Assembly (NCBI GenBank): GCA_003184365.1 | Contig: NKYR01000078.1 | Coordinates: forward strand, 4,167-68,166 | Origin: Evernia prunastri | Taxonomy: Eukaryota; Ascomycota; Lecanoromycetes; Lecanorales; Parmeliaceae | Direction of reading: 5' to 3' | DNA: 64,000 nt | Shown here: in pieces, positions 1 to 11,025 of the stretch | Numbering within the stretch: position 1 is the first letter of the stretch | How the letters are laid out: each line of letters begins with the position of its first letter | Position numbers and translations under genes: made by a program | Notes under the pieces: model-generated | Told to the model about the DNA's origin: nothing | What the model saw: only the letters and a program-made list of their open reading frames with translations | The model's database searches: none

Positions 1-121
1 ATAGGGGCGCTGGTCGCCCACTTTCTGTTTTCCTTCTTCGTCTTTCGTCTTGTAAATAGACCTGACCCTACCAGACCAAGTATACCAAGTGGTAGTCCTA
101 GCCTAGCCTCGTTCCTTGACA
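1..121 (+). repeat. Partial LTR (3' end) at window edge
   Basis: This stretch repeats the last ~120 bases of the LTRs at 252-372 and 1819-1939, ending in the same TTGACA. It runs directly into a run of four N, so its right neighbour is an assembly join and not observed sequence. Confidence 0.8.
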
Positions 122-128
122 CAANNNN

Positions 129-700
129 CCCTATCCTAGCCCCCATCTAGCCCAGTTAGCCAAGGGTCGCTAGGACCTCATTCCAACAGTTGGATGCGAG
201 CATCTATGCGATAGATGCTATAAGCTAGTCTAGCGTGTCATCTGTTCTCATATAGGGGCGCTGGTCGCCCACTTTCTGTTTTCCTTCTTCGTCTTTCGTC
301 TTGTAAATAGACCTGACCCTACCAGACCAAGTATACCAAGTGGTAGTCCTAGCCTAGCCTCGTTCCTTGACACAAAATAACGTAATATAAATCTTATATA
401 CGATGAGTGACTTCGTTTTAGAGTCGTCGTTATTATTGCTTTCGATATTGCTGAGATTCGTAAATAAAGATAAGATTTTGATCGTGAATTGACTGATTTG
501 AGTAAACGATTATATCTCTTTTTAATTCAATAACTCTATCTAAAAACTAATTATTTTGAATACTTAAACGAATAGCAAAGAATCGTATTAAGAAATCGTT
601 ATCTTCGTTATCTTTCAGAGTAGTAAGATTTCGATCTATCGTCTTCATTAATATCGTAGTAAAAACACGCTGAAATTCTATTGCAGTCAGACGTCTCGAT
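129..700 (+). repeat. LTR plus RIP-like flank, copy A of a 572-bp duplication
   Basis: The first ~245 bases are an LTR lacking its first ~20 bases (compare 1677-1939). The rest is AT-rich DNA. The whole stretch recurs at 1696-2267; I see only a few C/T or C/G differences close to the N gap, and the AT-rich part looks identical. It ends exactly at the single N at 701. An identical RIP-mutated flank in both copies suggests an unmerged contig overlap or a recent segmental duplication more than two independent insertions. Confidence 0.75.
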
Positions 701-701
701 N

Positions 702-917
702 CTAGATGCCAAGGTCAATCCCTCGCGCGGTAAGCGAGGTCTGCACTACCTAGTCGATTGGACTGGGTACCCTGATCCTACATGGGAGCCCCCCGAGTAT
801 GTGGAGCATCTGGATAAGATGCTGGCCCAGTTCTATGCCCGATACCCCGATAAGCCACGTCATCGTCCCAGTCCCCGTCGTCCCCGTCGCCCAGTTGCCT
901 GTCGCACCCCGCCTTGA
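702..917 (+). CDS. C-terminal chromodomain of Ty3/gypsy retrotransposon pol (fragment)
   Basis: The fragment is open from the N gap at 701 to a TGA at 915-917, about 71 codons. It holds a chromodomain-like core: a basic loop (SRGKRGLHYLVDWTGYP) followed by TWEPPEYV, where the aromatic residues and the W-E-P signature match chromodomains at the end of chromovirus integrases. A Pro/Arg-rich tail follows, as is common at pol C-termini. Reverse transcriptase, RNase H and the integrase core are absent; they would lie upstream across the gap. The DNA here is GC-rich and apparently unmutated, unlike the AT-rich DNA on both sides. I infer the 3' end of an intact-looking chromovirus copy stitched to older, mutated repeats. 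Chromodomains of this class are thought to steer integration to heterochromatin. Confidence 0.75.
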   Translation, partial: LDAKVNPSRGKRGLHYLVDWTGYPDPTWEPPEYVEHLDKMLAQFYARYPDKPRHRPSPRRPRRPVACRTPP

Positions 918-944
918 TCCTTACCTCGCAGGAGCTCGTTTTCT

Positions 945-1162
945 GTGAGGGGGAGGTAGTGTCATAGTTCTAGCTTAGCCCAGTAAGCCCCGGAGCTTGA
1001 AAGCCTCCGAGGCTTGCCCTAATTGGGAAATGAGATCTTGGCGCGAAGAAGACTTCATAGGTTTCCCTTCCTACTTCGTGATTCTTCTTCTTCTTCGCGC
1101 AATATGTACTTCATCACCTTACATATATAGTTAGTATATATGCCTATCTTTCACCTGTGTCA
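945..1162 (+). mobile_element. Polypurine tract and start of the 3' LTR of the chromodomain element
   Basis: A purine run (about 945-959, TGAGGGGGAGGTAG) sits just after the pol stop and is followed at 960 by TGTCATAG. That is the normal order pol, polypurine tract, 3' LTR starting TG. The LTR sequence differs from the 1677-1939 LTR, so this is a different family. The right end is not certain; a CA at about 1161-1162 before the change to AT-rich DNA is one option. An imperfect hairpin (GGCGCGAAGAAG with CTTCTTCGCGC) lies at about 1040-1102. Confidence 0.5.
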
Positions 1163-1676
1163 TTCATCGCGCACTCGCAGAATCTATTATCTCGTCTACG
1201 ATTTATTGAGCTAACTAAAGATTTATAAAATTATTAGAAAGATTAAGCGCTTATTCGACTATATGAGAGATAATATTGCTGCTAATAATCGTTAGACTCG
1301 ATACTCTTTTAAAAGATGTATTAATAGAAAAAAGCACTTAATAGAAAGACGTTCGAGTAAATTGATAGATGAAATCTATAGTCAAATTCTTCTTCTTTAG
1401 ATTATATCAATCTTTTAATTTAGCAAGAATCTTTAATCAATCGAATAATTTATCGATATTCGTTTTACGTCTTCTATTTGCTGTCAGAGTAATATAATAA
1501 AATTACGCGACGACTAAAACTCGATATGCCAAATAATCGAATTATATAATATATCTATCGACGATTCTTTGCTGCTTAGTATAATATGCAAGTAAGACGA
1601 AATAATACTCGTCGTTAATATTCTTTCTCAGCATATCGCTCTTAATCTTATTCGTCCACTTGATTTTCTCTCAAAA
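1163..1676. repeat. AT-rich RIP-like block
   Basis: No gene is visible. The block is rich in TpA and very poor in CpA and TpG, while CpG survives. That is the pattern expected of repeat-induced point mutation, which turns CpA into TpA. Every frame is broken. Confidence 0.65.
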
Positions 1677-1939
1677 TGTCACGGTGTGAAGTCAGCCCTA
1701 CCCTAGCCCCGATCTAGCCCAGTCAGCCAAGGGTCGCTAGGACCTCATTCCAACAGTTGGATGCGAGCATCTATGCGATAGATGCTATAAGCTAGTCTAG
1801 CGTGTCATCTGTTCTCATATAGGGGCGCTGGTCGCCCACTTTCTGTTTTCCTTCTTCGTCTTTCGTCTTGTAAATAGACCTGACCCTACCAGACCAAGTA
1901 TACCAAGTGGTAGTCCTAGCCTAGCCTCGTTCCTTGACA
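1677..1939 (+). repeat. Complete solo-type LTR, copy B
   Basis: The LTR begins TGTCACGGTGTGA and ends CCTTGACA, giving 5-bp inverted termini TGTCA/TGACA and a length near 263 bp. It lies between AT-rich RIP-like blocks and no matching internal coding region is present, so it is a solo LTR or the end of a decayed element. Its 3' half recurs at 1-121 and 252-372. Confidence 0.7.
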
Positions 1940-2700
1940 CAAAATAACGTAATATAAATCTTATATACGATGAGTGACTTCGTTTTAGAGTCGTCGTTAT
2001 TATTGCTTTCGATATTGCTGAGATTCGTAAATAAAGATAAGATTTTGATCGTGAATTGACTGATTTGAGTAAACGATTATATCTCTTTTTAATTCAATAA
2101 CTCTATCTAAAAACTAATTATTTTGAATACTTAAACGAATAGCAAAGAATCGTATTAAGAAATCGTTATCTTCGTTATCTTTCAGAGTAGTAAGATTTCG
2201 ATCTATCGTCTTCATTAATATCGTAGTAAAAACACGCTGAAATTCTATTGCAGTCAGACGTCTCGATATAGAACGATATCTAAATAATGTTTTAGAGATT
2301 TTAGACGATTTCGATAAATATAATTAAAAACGATTGGACGATATATCTGCTGTAGCTGCGAGAGAGTTTTTTGAAATACTCGCTATCTTTCTCACTGTTA
2401 GTCTCAGACGCTATAATATACGCTCTACAATAATAAAAAAAAGAAAAAAAAAATATCAGCATTAAAATCGATCTTAGATTTAAGAGTCGAAGACTCTCGC
2501 TTGCGAAGAGCTCTTTGAATCTTTTAAAAGAATTTGAGAGATATAATAACGATAGCGAGATTTATAATAATAAGAACGACGAGAGAGAAACAGCTACATG
2601 AGTACGATACGATACTACATTATATCGACTTTTATATAGTTTCAAATTCAGCTAATTGAGAGATTACAGCAGTCTAATGCATTATCACATCATAATTCTA
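1940..2700. repeat. AT-rich RIP-like block (includes copy B of the duplication, to 2267)
   Basis: This is an AT-rich, TpA-rich stretch with no credible open frame. Bases 1940-2267 repeat 373-700. Composition turns ordinary at about 2700-2750. It is most likely the body of an ancient, RIP-mutated retroelement. Confidence 0.6.
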
Positions 2701-3209
2701 CATTTGCTATTGAGAGATAGTTAATTGCCTCATCAAAATTAGATGCGGGAAGCATCTGGTTCCCGCATTCGCCAATAATTTCGAAAACAGCTATAATTCA
2801 ACGCCTATCCTCTGTGTTGGAAATAGTGGCGAACAGCCCTACACCACACTAGTGGCTTGGCCCGTCAGACACCTAAGGTATGTAATCTACTTCTCCTACC
2901 ATTACATAGATCCTTAGTCCACTCAATACCACATTATTCAACACTCTGCACGGCTAGTGAACCCGTGTTTAGGATGTGACAAATTGCGTTAGAAAGAGTA
3001 ATCAAGGGTTCACCCTTATGCTCGTCCGGCGACAAAATTTCTGCAAGCTATCATGCAAAGCGCATAATTAATGTCATATCCTGCACTGTTGTAATAAGAC
3101 TGCACAAACAGTTATAGCCGCAACTGCCCGTGTTTTCCTCCAGATTTCTTCGAGTTCTCCCAATACTTTGCAAGGCCAATTACAGATCAAATACCAACGA
3201 TATCGAGCG
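2701..3209. other. Intergenic, upstream of the O-methyltransferase gene
   Basis: No gene is seen. A 9-bp inverted repeat (ATGCGGGAA at 2743-2751 and TTCCCGCAT at 2760-2768) could form a small hairpin. The stretch separates the RIP-like island from the first well-formed gene. Confidence 0.4.
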
Positions 3210-4785
3210 ATGGCTTCGCATAGTACTCTAAGTTCTCATGTTCAGGATTTAGTCTCACGCATCGAGCTCGCCAGCGAGAATGTCTCAGCAGGCAAAAAGG
3301 ATCGTGCTCTCACTTTCACGCCATACGAAAAGCAGAAGCTTCTTGCTGCCGCAAAGGACCTAACAGCAAAACTGGAAGGTCCAGAGACTACGATTTGGAA
3401 GATTGTGTTCGGGGTACATACTTTCAATTAGCTATGTATTTTCATCGCGGTGTCCTGGCGGCGGTTCAAACACCTTGGGGGAGAGATTACGTATAGCACG
3501 TGCTGAATGTCGTTCTTCAAATAGCCCCAAGCGCATGCGTCTCTTCGGTCCGCTTTCACGATGCGGATCTTTGAAGTCTTTGAAGCCAACGGGGAGGCGA
3601 TCTCTGCTGGCGACCTGTCTTCGAAAATAGGTGCAGAAAAGCTTTTGACAGGTATGTAAGATTGGAGTCTCTAAAATCCAGTCCTTGTTGTGGGCTGGGC
3701 TGGTCGAGTCTATGATGGCCAGGTCAGTTTGTCTGATATGCATAGTTCGGATCATGAGAGCACTCTCCAGTGTGGGAATCTTTGATGAGGTTGGCGAAGA
3801 AAAGTATGCCCATAATCTGTGTTCACAAAGATTCACCGATACAACGTTCCGCACAATGATGGTAGGCTTGTAAGTCCAACAAATTCCCCTGCAAATATCT
3901 CTAACATCTGCGTGGGCGGGACCATTCTGCTGTGTCTATATCTCTGCTGACATATGATTGGGTTGAAAACAGGGCCGGTACCTTTTCACCGTATATGTCC
4001 AAGTTACCCGAATATCTAGAAAGTACATCATTCAAGAACCCTGAAGACCCAGCTAGAAACCTCTTCCAATTCGCCACCCAGACCGAACTGAGCTTCTTCG
4101 ACTGGCTCCACACTCAGCCAAGGCAGCTCGACATCTTCAGTGCGGCTATGGCAGCATCGTCCGGCCGCCAAGAGGGTCCCCTGACCGCCAAAGTCTCGGG
4201 ACTCTTCCCTGCAGACGGTTCGGAGCATCGAGTGTTGATGGTAGATGTTGGAGGGGGCCGGGGACAAATCCTGAACGCGCTTCGCAAAACTCGGAAAGAT
4301 CTGAGAGGGCAGATGATTGTTCAAGATCTACCACGGGAGATCGATGGACGACAGTCATCCGACGAAGTCCAGGGTATGGCATACGACTTCTTCACCCCAC
4401 AGCCTGTTCACGGTATGTAGAGCGCTCCCCTCATCGCCAACTCTCAGTCTGCAGCTCACGATCTGCAGCTGCCCATACATACTTCTTTCGACACATTTTC
4501 CATGACTGGCCTGACAAATCCTGCCGCGAAATATTACTCAACACAATCCCTGCCATGAAGCCGAACTATTCCCGCATCGTTATCATGGATCATGTTATAC
4601 CCAGCACGGGAGCTTCGGCGTTCTCTGCCTTGCTGGACATCAATATGATTACCCTTGCTGGTATCGAACGGACCGATGGACACTGGCGGAAGCTCTTGGA
4701 GGGGGTAGGCCTTAAGGTTCTGTACATCGAGATGCCCTTGATGGGTGATGGGGTCATTGAAGCCGTATTGGCAGATGGAATGTGA
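3210..4785 (+). CDS. SAM-dependent O-methyltransferase (COMT/OmtA-like), 5 exons
   Basis: Exons read as 3210-3413, 3525-3651, 3746-3869, 3973-4412 and 4469-4785. All phases agree and give about 403 residues, normal for fungal class II O-methyltransferases. Exons 1-3 encode the helical, winged-helix dimerisation region. Exon 4 carries SAM-binding motif I (VDVGGGRGQ). Exon 5 has FRHIFHDW, where the His before Asp is the usual catalytic base, and LLEGVGL near the C-terminus. The enzyme should methylate a hydroxyl of a small aromatic or polyketide substrate in the cytosol. The start ATG at 3210 is preferred over the in-frame ATG at 3168 because MASHSTL fits the family's N-terminus. No polyketide synthase, NRPS, oxidase or pathway regulator is nearby, so it is an orphan tailoring gene or the edge of a lost cluster. 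The AT-rich transposon island begins about 500 bp upstream. Confidence 0.88.
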
Positions 4786-6762
4786 GCAGACGCGTTCGGT
4801 TGGAGGTATATATTATAAAGCAAAGGCAATTCGGGAAGTGAGTCCCCTACACCCTCACGCAGGGATAGATTCATGTACGCTTAAAGAATCCTAAAGGCAC
4901 CCTAACGTGAAGTCAAGGTTGAAAAATCCCAAGGTCAGGAGCGCCTGAGAAAACAATTCCGAAGCCGCGACTCCCCCCCCCCCCAAAAAGGAAAAGACAA
5001 TTGCAAACCCTGAGATGATGTATGTCACGGGGCAGCCAGGCTCCAAGCAATAAGCATCTCCAATTCCCCATCCTGCCATGTAGTGCACCTATTCGGAAGA
5101 ATCTCAGCTTCGGAAGCATTTCTCAGTCTGTGTGGGGCAAGTGCAAGCAGTGTGACGACCGTGATGTAGCGTCATATCCCGAACTTATAGCGATCAAATA
5201 TACCTTACATCAAAGGTGGGAGAAGAGGAATAGGGGGGGTCGTGACTTTGCCTTTGGTCAGCCCCACTTCAAGGCCACCATTTATTTATTTATCTATTTT
5301 GCTGGACAGCTGTGCCATTGCTGCCATTGTTGCTGTGAGCACTACCGAATAAAACTGCGCTCGCTAAGCGTTGCTGGAAGCTTGAGAGCATTTCGAGGGA
5401 AAAGGAAAGGGACGTCTAGATTCGTCGCAACAGCTTTTTCTTTCCCGACGACAGTGCTTTGTGTCCTGAGAGATTGATTAGTATCCCGTCGCGAGAATAG
5501 CACTGAGCGTCAACTACCAGAACAAACATCAAGCATAGCCTACAGATAGCAACTTGGCGAACTACACCCGGAAACAGCATGAATTTGGAAGTATCCCATC
5601 GGAGTCGGTACCGCACCCGCACACGACCACGACCCTGCGTATCGTTCAAGCTCCCTGGTAGGACTCGGCACGTTGCGCCTCGTGAGCCTGGGAGTCAATG
5701 GGGACATCAAGCTGTTTTCTTTTTTTTCTTAGCTCAGGGTTGCAAGGTGGGCTTAGCTAGCGTTCCACTCGTGTAGAACTGGGTGGCTTTCCATCAGTGT
5801 GTGGGCCGGGCGGACATCTTTGTGCACATGCATCGAGTAGCGAAACGCAGCGCGTGCTGTGATGGAAATTGGCTCTATTTCGCAGCGCGTTGTCGTCAGG
5901 AGTCTGATGTTCGGGATTTGGCATGCCGGAGGGATGGGGTTGAGGTTGGAGTTGGCGGGACTTCTGTTTCGGATGGGACTCGTGTTGTCTTTAATGGCCG
6001 TCATGATATTTGGCCGTACCGACGTCGGTGAGAGTACGTGTCCGTCACGCTGTCTTGATATATGCAGCGGTCTTGAGCTCTGCTTCTACATCTTTCGATA
6101 AGCGGCTTACGAGACCGATTTTGGCTTGAATCTGTGTCGGAGAGAAACCTCGGCGTGGAATTAGCATGCAGCTTTGTGACTTGCGCTATGGGTGTTATAA
6201 TAGCTCGTTGGATTAAACTGGAGTGTTAGACCAAGACCAGCGCTTATCGGTATTTCGAAGGTAAAGATTCTTGGCTATCGAGGGCTGTGGTGATTGGAGA
6301 GAAGCAAGATGGGTCATTCATGATTTATCATTTCTATGGAAAATCGTAAGAAAGAGATCGCACTACGTTGAATCTACCACGAAAACGAGCGGCGTTTGAT
6401 AACAAGAACAGACCTGACCCCAAGAAAGACCAACGACCGTCAGAGCCCAACTATAACAATAAGTAATGAATGAATAAATCGATCGAGCAATCCCAACCGT
6501 GCTTTAGCCCTTGACCTGACGGGACAAAGCTGGAGTTCTCAGGTGGTGGCAGTCGTCCGATATCAAGGAAGCCCAGGACCTCAGAGAACCCTGTACCCGA
6601 ACGCCGTCATAGCACCTAGCAACCCTAGGACAACCGCAGACAAGAAATTGGAGCAAGCTCGTCTTATCCAACTTAGCATCGAGCTTATGGTCTCTTCTCT
6701 GGCTATATTCGTGCGACCCTAAGACCCACAATACATGAAACAATGTTACTACCGCCAAGTTC
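4786..6762. other. Long intergenic stretch
   Basis: I see no gene. Open frames are short and lack recognisable motifs or paired splice sites. A homopolymeric C run followed by A's lies at about 4974-4989. Confidence 0.4.
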
Positions 6763-7220
6763 CAGGGTTGGCAACGGTTGAAATAGTTGGTTTTTAGGGT
6801 CAAACTGCACCAACTACGACATTTTGATATCGAAACTGCACCAACTACCACATAAATCGAAACCAACTATCAACTATCAGTGAAACTAATAGTGGAGCAG
6901 TTGTGATATGAAATTTAGATAGGCTTTGAAAAAAAATTATCGTAGGACTGAGAGCCAAGAAGCTAGCCCAGATTAGATGCCAAGCCAAAAAACCCTAACC
7001 CTAGACATCAAAAAATCTCGAAAGTCTGAGTCCTCTGAGTTCACTGATCCAATAATCATAAGACCTCAAAACTGCTCCACTATCAGTTGAAACCGTTGGT
7101 TTTCAATATCAAACTGCACCGACTACCAACTGCCAGACTTCAAACTGCACCATCAACTACTAGAAACCAACTGTTTCACTGATAGTGGAGCAATTAGTTG
7201 GTGCACCATTGCCAACCCTG
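6763..7220. mobile_element. hAT-like MITE overlapping the 3' end of the NLR gene
   Basis: The terminal inverted repeats are CAGGGTTGGCAA at 6763-6774 and TTGCCAACCCTG at 7209-7220, the CAGGG type typical of hAT elements. The ~458-bp interior codes for nothing and is full of short subterminal repeats in both orientations (AAACTGCACC, CAACTACC, ATAGTGGAGCA). The flanks CCGCCAAG (6752-6759) and CCGCCAAC (7221-7228) could be a decayed 8-bp target duplication, but three bases (6760-6762) separate the left one from the TIR. No transposase is encoded, so it is a non-autonomous element. Confidence 0.7.
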
Positions 7221-10200
7221 CCGCCAACCGCCGAGGAGAGGTGAATCTGTGTCCACTCCTTCCGTCTTTGCCAATCCTAGCTCGTCATAAAGCTTTACCA
7301 GCATTGCTCGTAGCTCTTCGATTTCTGGTGAGACCGGAATCCCAGCCCTTTTGCAGTGCGTTGCGAACATGATTTTGTCGACATCATCTGACTGTTGCTT
7401 GGATAGCAAAATTGTTTTTGTCCAGCTGGAATATCTATCTATCCACAAAACTATACTTCTCGACGTCCAAGAAGCGCCTTGATCAACGCACATCTTTCGG
7501 ATCTCCAAAACGTGAGGCAAGTTGTCAGTGGCGTCCTGCAGATATGCCAGTAGTGACGTCCTCGCCATTAATACTCCACCTCGAAACCTCTCAAGCTTAG
7601 TATCCATGTCTCCGCTGATGATCCAGCTAAACGGGTCATGAAATGTAGATCCTAAAATCGCATCGACGTCAGCCCCAGCCTCAAGGAACGTTCTGGCAAG
7701 TGTTGTCAACTGTTTTTCGCTTGGTCTCACGTAGCCCCAATAATCGAGGGAGCCCTGCGGGTGCTGTTGGTAATCAAGACTTAACTGCTGTAAGGACCGG
7801 GTCCATGCACTCCGGCACTCACGGTCACAACAGCTTATAATGTTTGGGTTGGCGCCTCGATTTAGCAGTAAAGATACAAGCTGCAAACTCCAGGTGTTGA
7901 AATAACGAGGTTCAGGGAAAGGGCTACAAATGAGCCGGAGTAGAAGAGTCATTGTGTTAGGATCATCTCGCTCGACTCGAGCCGTGAGTATATCGTGTAC
8001 GTAGAGAAAAAGACCATGAAAAGCTGCAAAGCCTAGAAAATTGGCTGATAACGTTGGTGTCGCCTGGGTGAGCTGCCCAAGCGAGCTGGAAGAGATCACA
8101 GAAGAAGATTCTTCGGGTTCTGTCGGTAGGAGGCCCCAGCGCGTGCACCAATGCGTGCTCGAGGGTCGATTATCATCATACTGGTGGTCTAATACTGTAA
8201 TGACTCTATCGATTGTCTCATTCAAGGCTGTTTGAGCTCTCATGGTCACCCTTTCAACAGCGCATGCCACTTCCATAATATTATCCACCTCGTTTATAAA
8301 CTCAGGTTTTGATTTAAATTGATCTTCTACCGGCGACTGGGGCTTTGGTGAAGGAATGCTGAAAAGTGATCCCGAGCAGATATCTGAGCAAAGATCACCA
8401 GTTGAGCAAGTCGAGCGTTAATGTAGGATCCGTACACATCAAGTGTAGGAGAAGAGTATGTTTTTAGAAAATCTTTTCCAGCCGGGCTTTTTTTCAGAAA
8501 GTCAAGGGCAGTTCGATGCACAAGTTGGACATCAGACTCATGATTGTAGCGAAATTTGGCTTTCGCTGATTCCAAAGAATCAGGCTGAAAGGTCGATGAT
8601 GATGATGATGATGACTCTTCTTTTTCAGACTCGAGCCCCTCGTTCTCAAGTGTCACGTCTGTATTCGTGCTGCGTCTTGAGTGAGTGCTCTTGTCATGAA
8701 CCTCGAGAAGCCCTGCACAGATAGGGGCAATTCTGTCTCTGACCCAACCGCATTGTGACGCTATCTCTCTCAGCGGTAAAGCAAGATCTGACGAAAACAA
8801 TTCATCTGTCCTTTCCCAGAGTGCAAGAGTGATTTCGGAAACCCGGCGTGTTTGTTCAATCTGAAGAACGTGAAGGACGATCTGAAAATACAATGCCGCT
8901 TCTTTGCGATAAAGCTTACCAATTCTTTCGAGCATATGAGCATACAGCCCCTCAATCTCATCTGGTAAGAGCTCGAGCCTATCTTCAAGCTGTTTCAGAT
9001 TGTCATTGTTCCGAAGACCTTCGATTTGATACTGGACGACAATGCGCACCCACTGGAACACCCCTTGTGCTTTCGCGACAATTCTGTCGCACACAGTGGA
9101 AATCCATTTCTGCTCTTCCATTCCGCTTGACTGCATACGAGGCGCACTCTGCAGCTTGCGTGAGACATAGAGTGCGATGTCGGTTTTGGTCAAATCTTCC
9201 AACTTCAGCATAGATGCGGAGCTGAAGGCGTGTGTGAAGCATAGATCTGGTCGACTTGATAGACAGACTTTGATGTTCGGACTCATCGCAACTTTCTTTA
9301 TGAGCTCCACTGAGTCATCTTGACTGCCTTCAACTTCGTCGAGGCCGTCAAGAAAAAGGCACAAGCAGTGGGAGCCCAAGGAGTCAACCAACAGCGTTTG
9401 AAGAGTTCTCAAGAGACGATTTTCTGTCCAAGCTGGTATTGGAGGGAAGCTTTGAGGCATGGGCATGAGGTCATGTGAATCCTTGTCGCCCTGAAGTAAG
9501 GGGACGATCAAATGCTGAAGCTCTTCGAGAATCTGGTGGAGAAGAGATCTGAGGAGGCCAATCGAGGTTTTTTGCATCCGGCTGCCGGCTCTCCAAAAAA
9601 AGAACGAGACGACGTGAAGTTCCTGGGTATTCGCCCAGGCTTCCAACAGAGTCCTTGTTTTCGATTCTTCGTGAATAAAACTCATTAATGTGGACTTGCC
9701 CGAGCCCGCTTTGCCCTGGATCCAATAAGTACCGTCACCATTCTTGAGCCACTCCGCAAAATTTCCCCAGGGCCGCACTCCTTTGCCCGACTCATCAAGT
9801 ACCCATTGGAATGTCTCCTTGTAAGGACTGGTGATGACCTCCTGGCGAGCGTGCATGTCCGAGAAGGAGATACTTTCAAGGACCTTCCTGCAATATTCCT
9901 TTTCCTCCACATTCATTCGATGTTTATGGAGTTCTTCAGTAACATGTTGGTTGGCAGCTGTTTGCTTTTGACAGATTAGTTCAGCCATTTCGTCGAAGCT
10001 CTGTTCCTCCTTGGCGAGGCCGACGATAAGAGCTTGAACCGTCGCATCCAGAGCGTTGAAGCTTTCGCCCTGCTGCAGTGAGACTAGATCAAGTCTCTGC
10101 CTGTAACAAGCAGTCAGCTGTGTAAGAATCGGTTTGCGTAGGTAAACATGAATTTTACGTGAATGCGATAGCCGGGGCAATGGATTGGAGATCCTCCTGC

Positions 10201-11025
10201 AATATGAATATGAAATGTTCTAGGCAGACCACTCAAAAATGGCTAGAACAAGGTGTAAACACTCGTGCTTTATAGGGGACTTAATGGGCTGCAGTGAGCT
10301 TCAGCCTACCCAAAAAGCATCTGTCATTCCCTTCGAGTCTTTTGCGGCAGAAAGCTTTAAGGGTACGCCTGTGTGTATGAAATGCCATCCCTGCACCCAG
10401 CCTATGCGCTTCTGTGGCAGGAGGGTCTATATTCCGGCGGTGTTCATTTCGCGTCGCGGGGCAGTAATACACACCCTACCCAGGACCTACTCGGATAGCG
10501 CACCTGGGAGTACTTTCCAGGGTAGTTTATATATTACTCCCCCCACAAAGTAATAATTGACAGCTCGAGGATGAAAGAGGACACAAACCTTAAGTTGACC
10601 AAGGTACGCGTCTCTAGGGCCTGTCGATGACTGTCCAGCTTTCTTTGCATCTTCTCGACGGCAGATTTCCTTCGCATTGTTCTGTAAGTCTTCTTGATGG
10701 CCTCTAGCCTTCTTCGAGAATCACTAGACTTGAGCGTGTCCAGTTCCGCAGTCAACTCGTCCGCCGTTTCGCAGCACTTTACAGCCAGCACCTGTAGGTC
10801 GCGGTCATCGTCAAATAAACCTTTGGACCCTCCAGTCGTAGGATCGGCAACCGTAAGATGATTTCGAAGACCTTTGAGGCGGACTGCCATGTCCTCGAGC
10901 TCTTGATTTTCGGTAGAGACACCGTCTTTGCGTAACTCGCCGAACTTCGTAAGGGCCTTCAAGCCGACATCTACCAATTGAATGACATTGCTTACGAGAC
11001 CCAGAGCGGTAAGTGGGTCCAACAT
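7194..11025 (-). CDS. NACHT-domain NLR/STAND protein with a frame break and a MITE-derived C-terminus
   Basis: Exon 1 (11025-10589) starts MLDPLTALGLVSNVIQLVD, the classic fungal STAND N-terminal domain. A 488-bp intron (10588-10101; donor GTTTGT, acceptor TTACAG) joins it in phase to RQRLDLVSLQQGESF. NTPase signatures follow: a Walker A P-loop GKAGSGKST and a Walker B CLCLFLDGLDEVEG, so this is a NACHT domain. A Ser/acidic stretch and a helical region come next, up to FAQISARDHFSAFLH near 8360. There the frame shifts by one and the protein continues in another frame (7194 to ~8360) with FLGFAAFHGLFLYV and an ankyrin-like LLLNRGANPN. No intron of correct phase fits, so I read a frameshift or sequence error. 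Without it the gene would encode about 1,110 residues. Such proteins act as intracellular sensors in fungal incompatibility and immunity-like death. The last residues (about QGWQWCTN) come from the MITE. Confidence 0.8.

Noticed and set aside
5022..5477. 151-codon open frame
   Set aside because: No motif, odd composition, no conserved-looking segment and no supporting promoter or splice signals.
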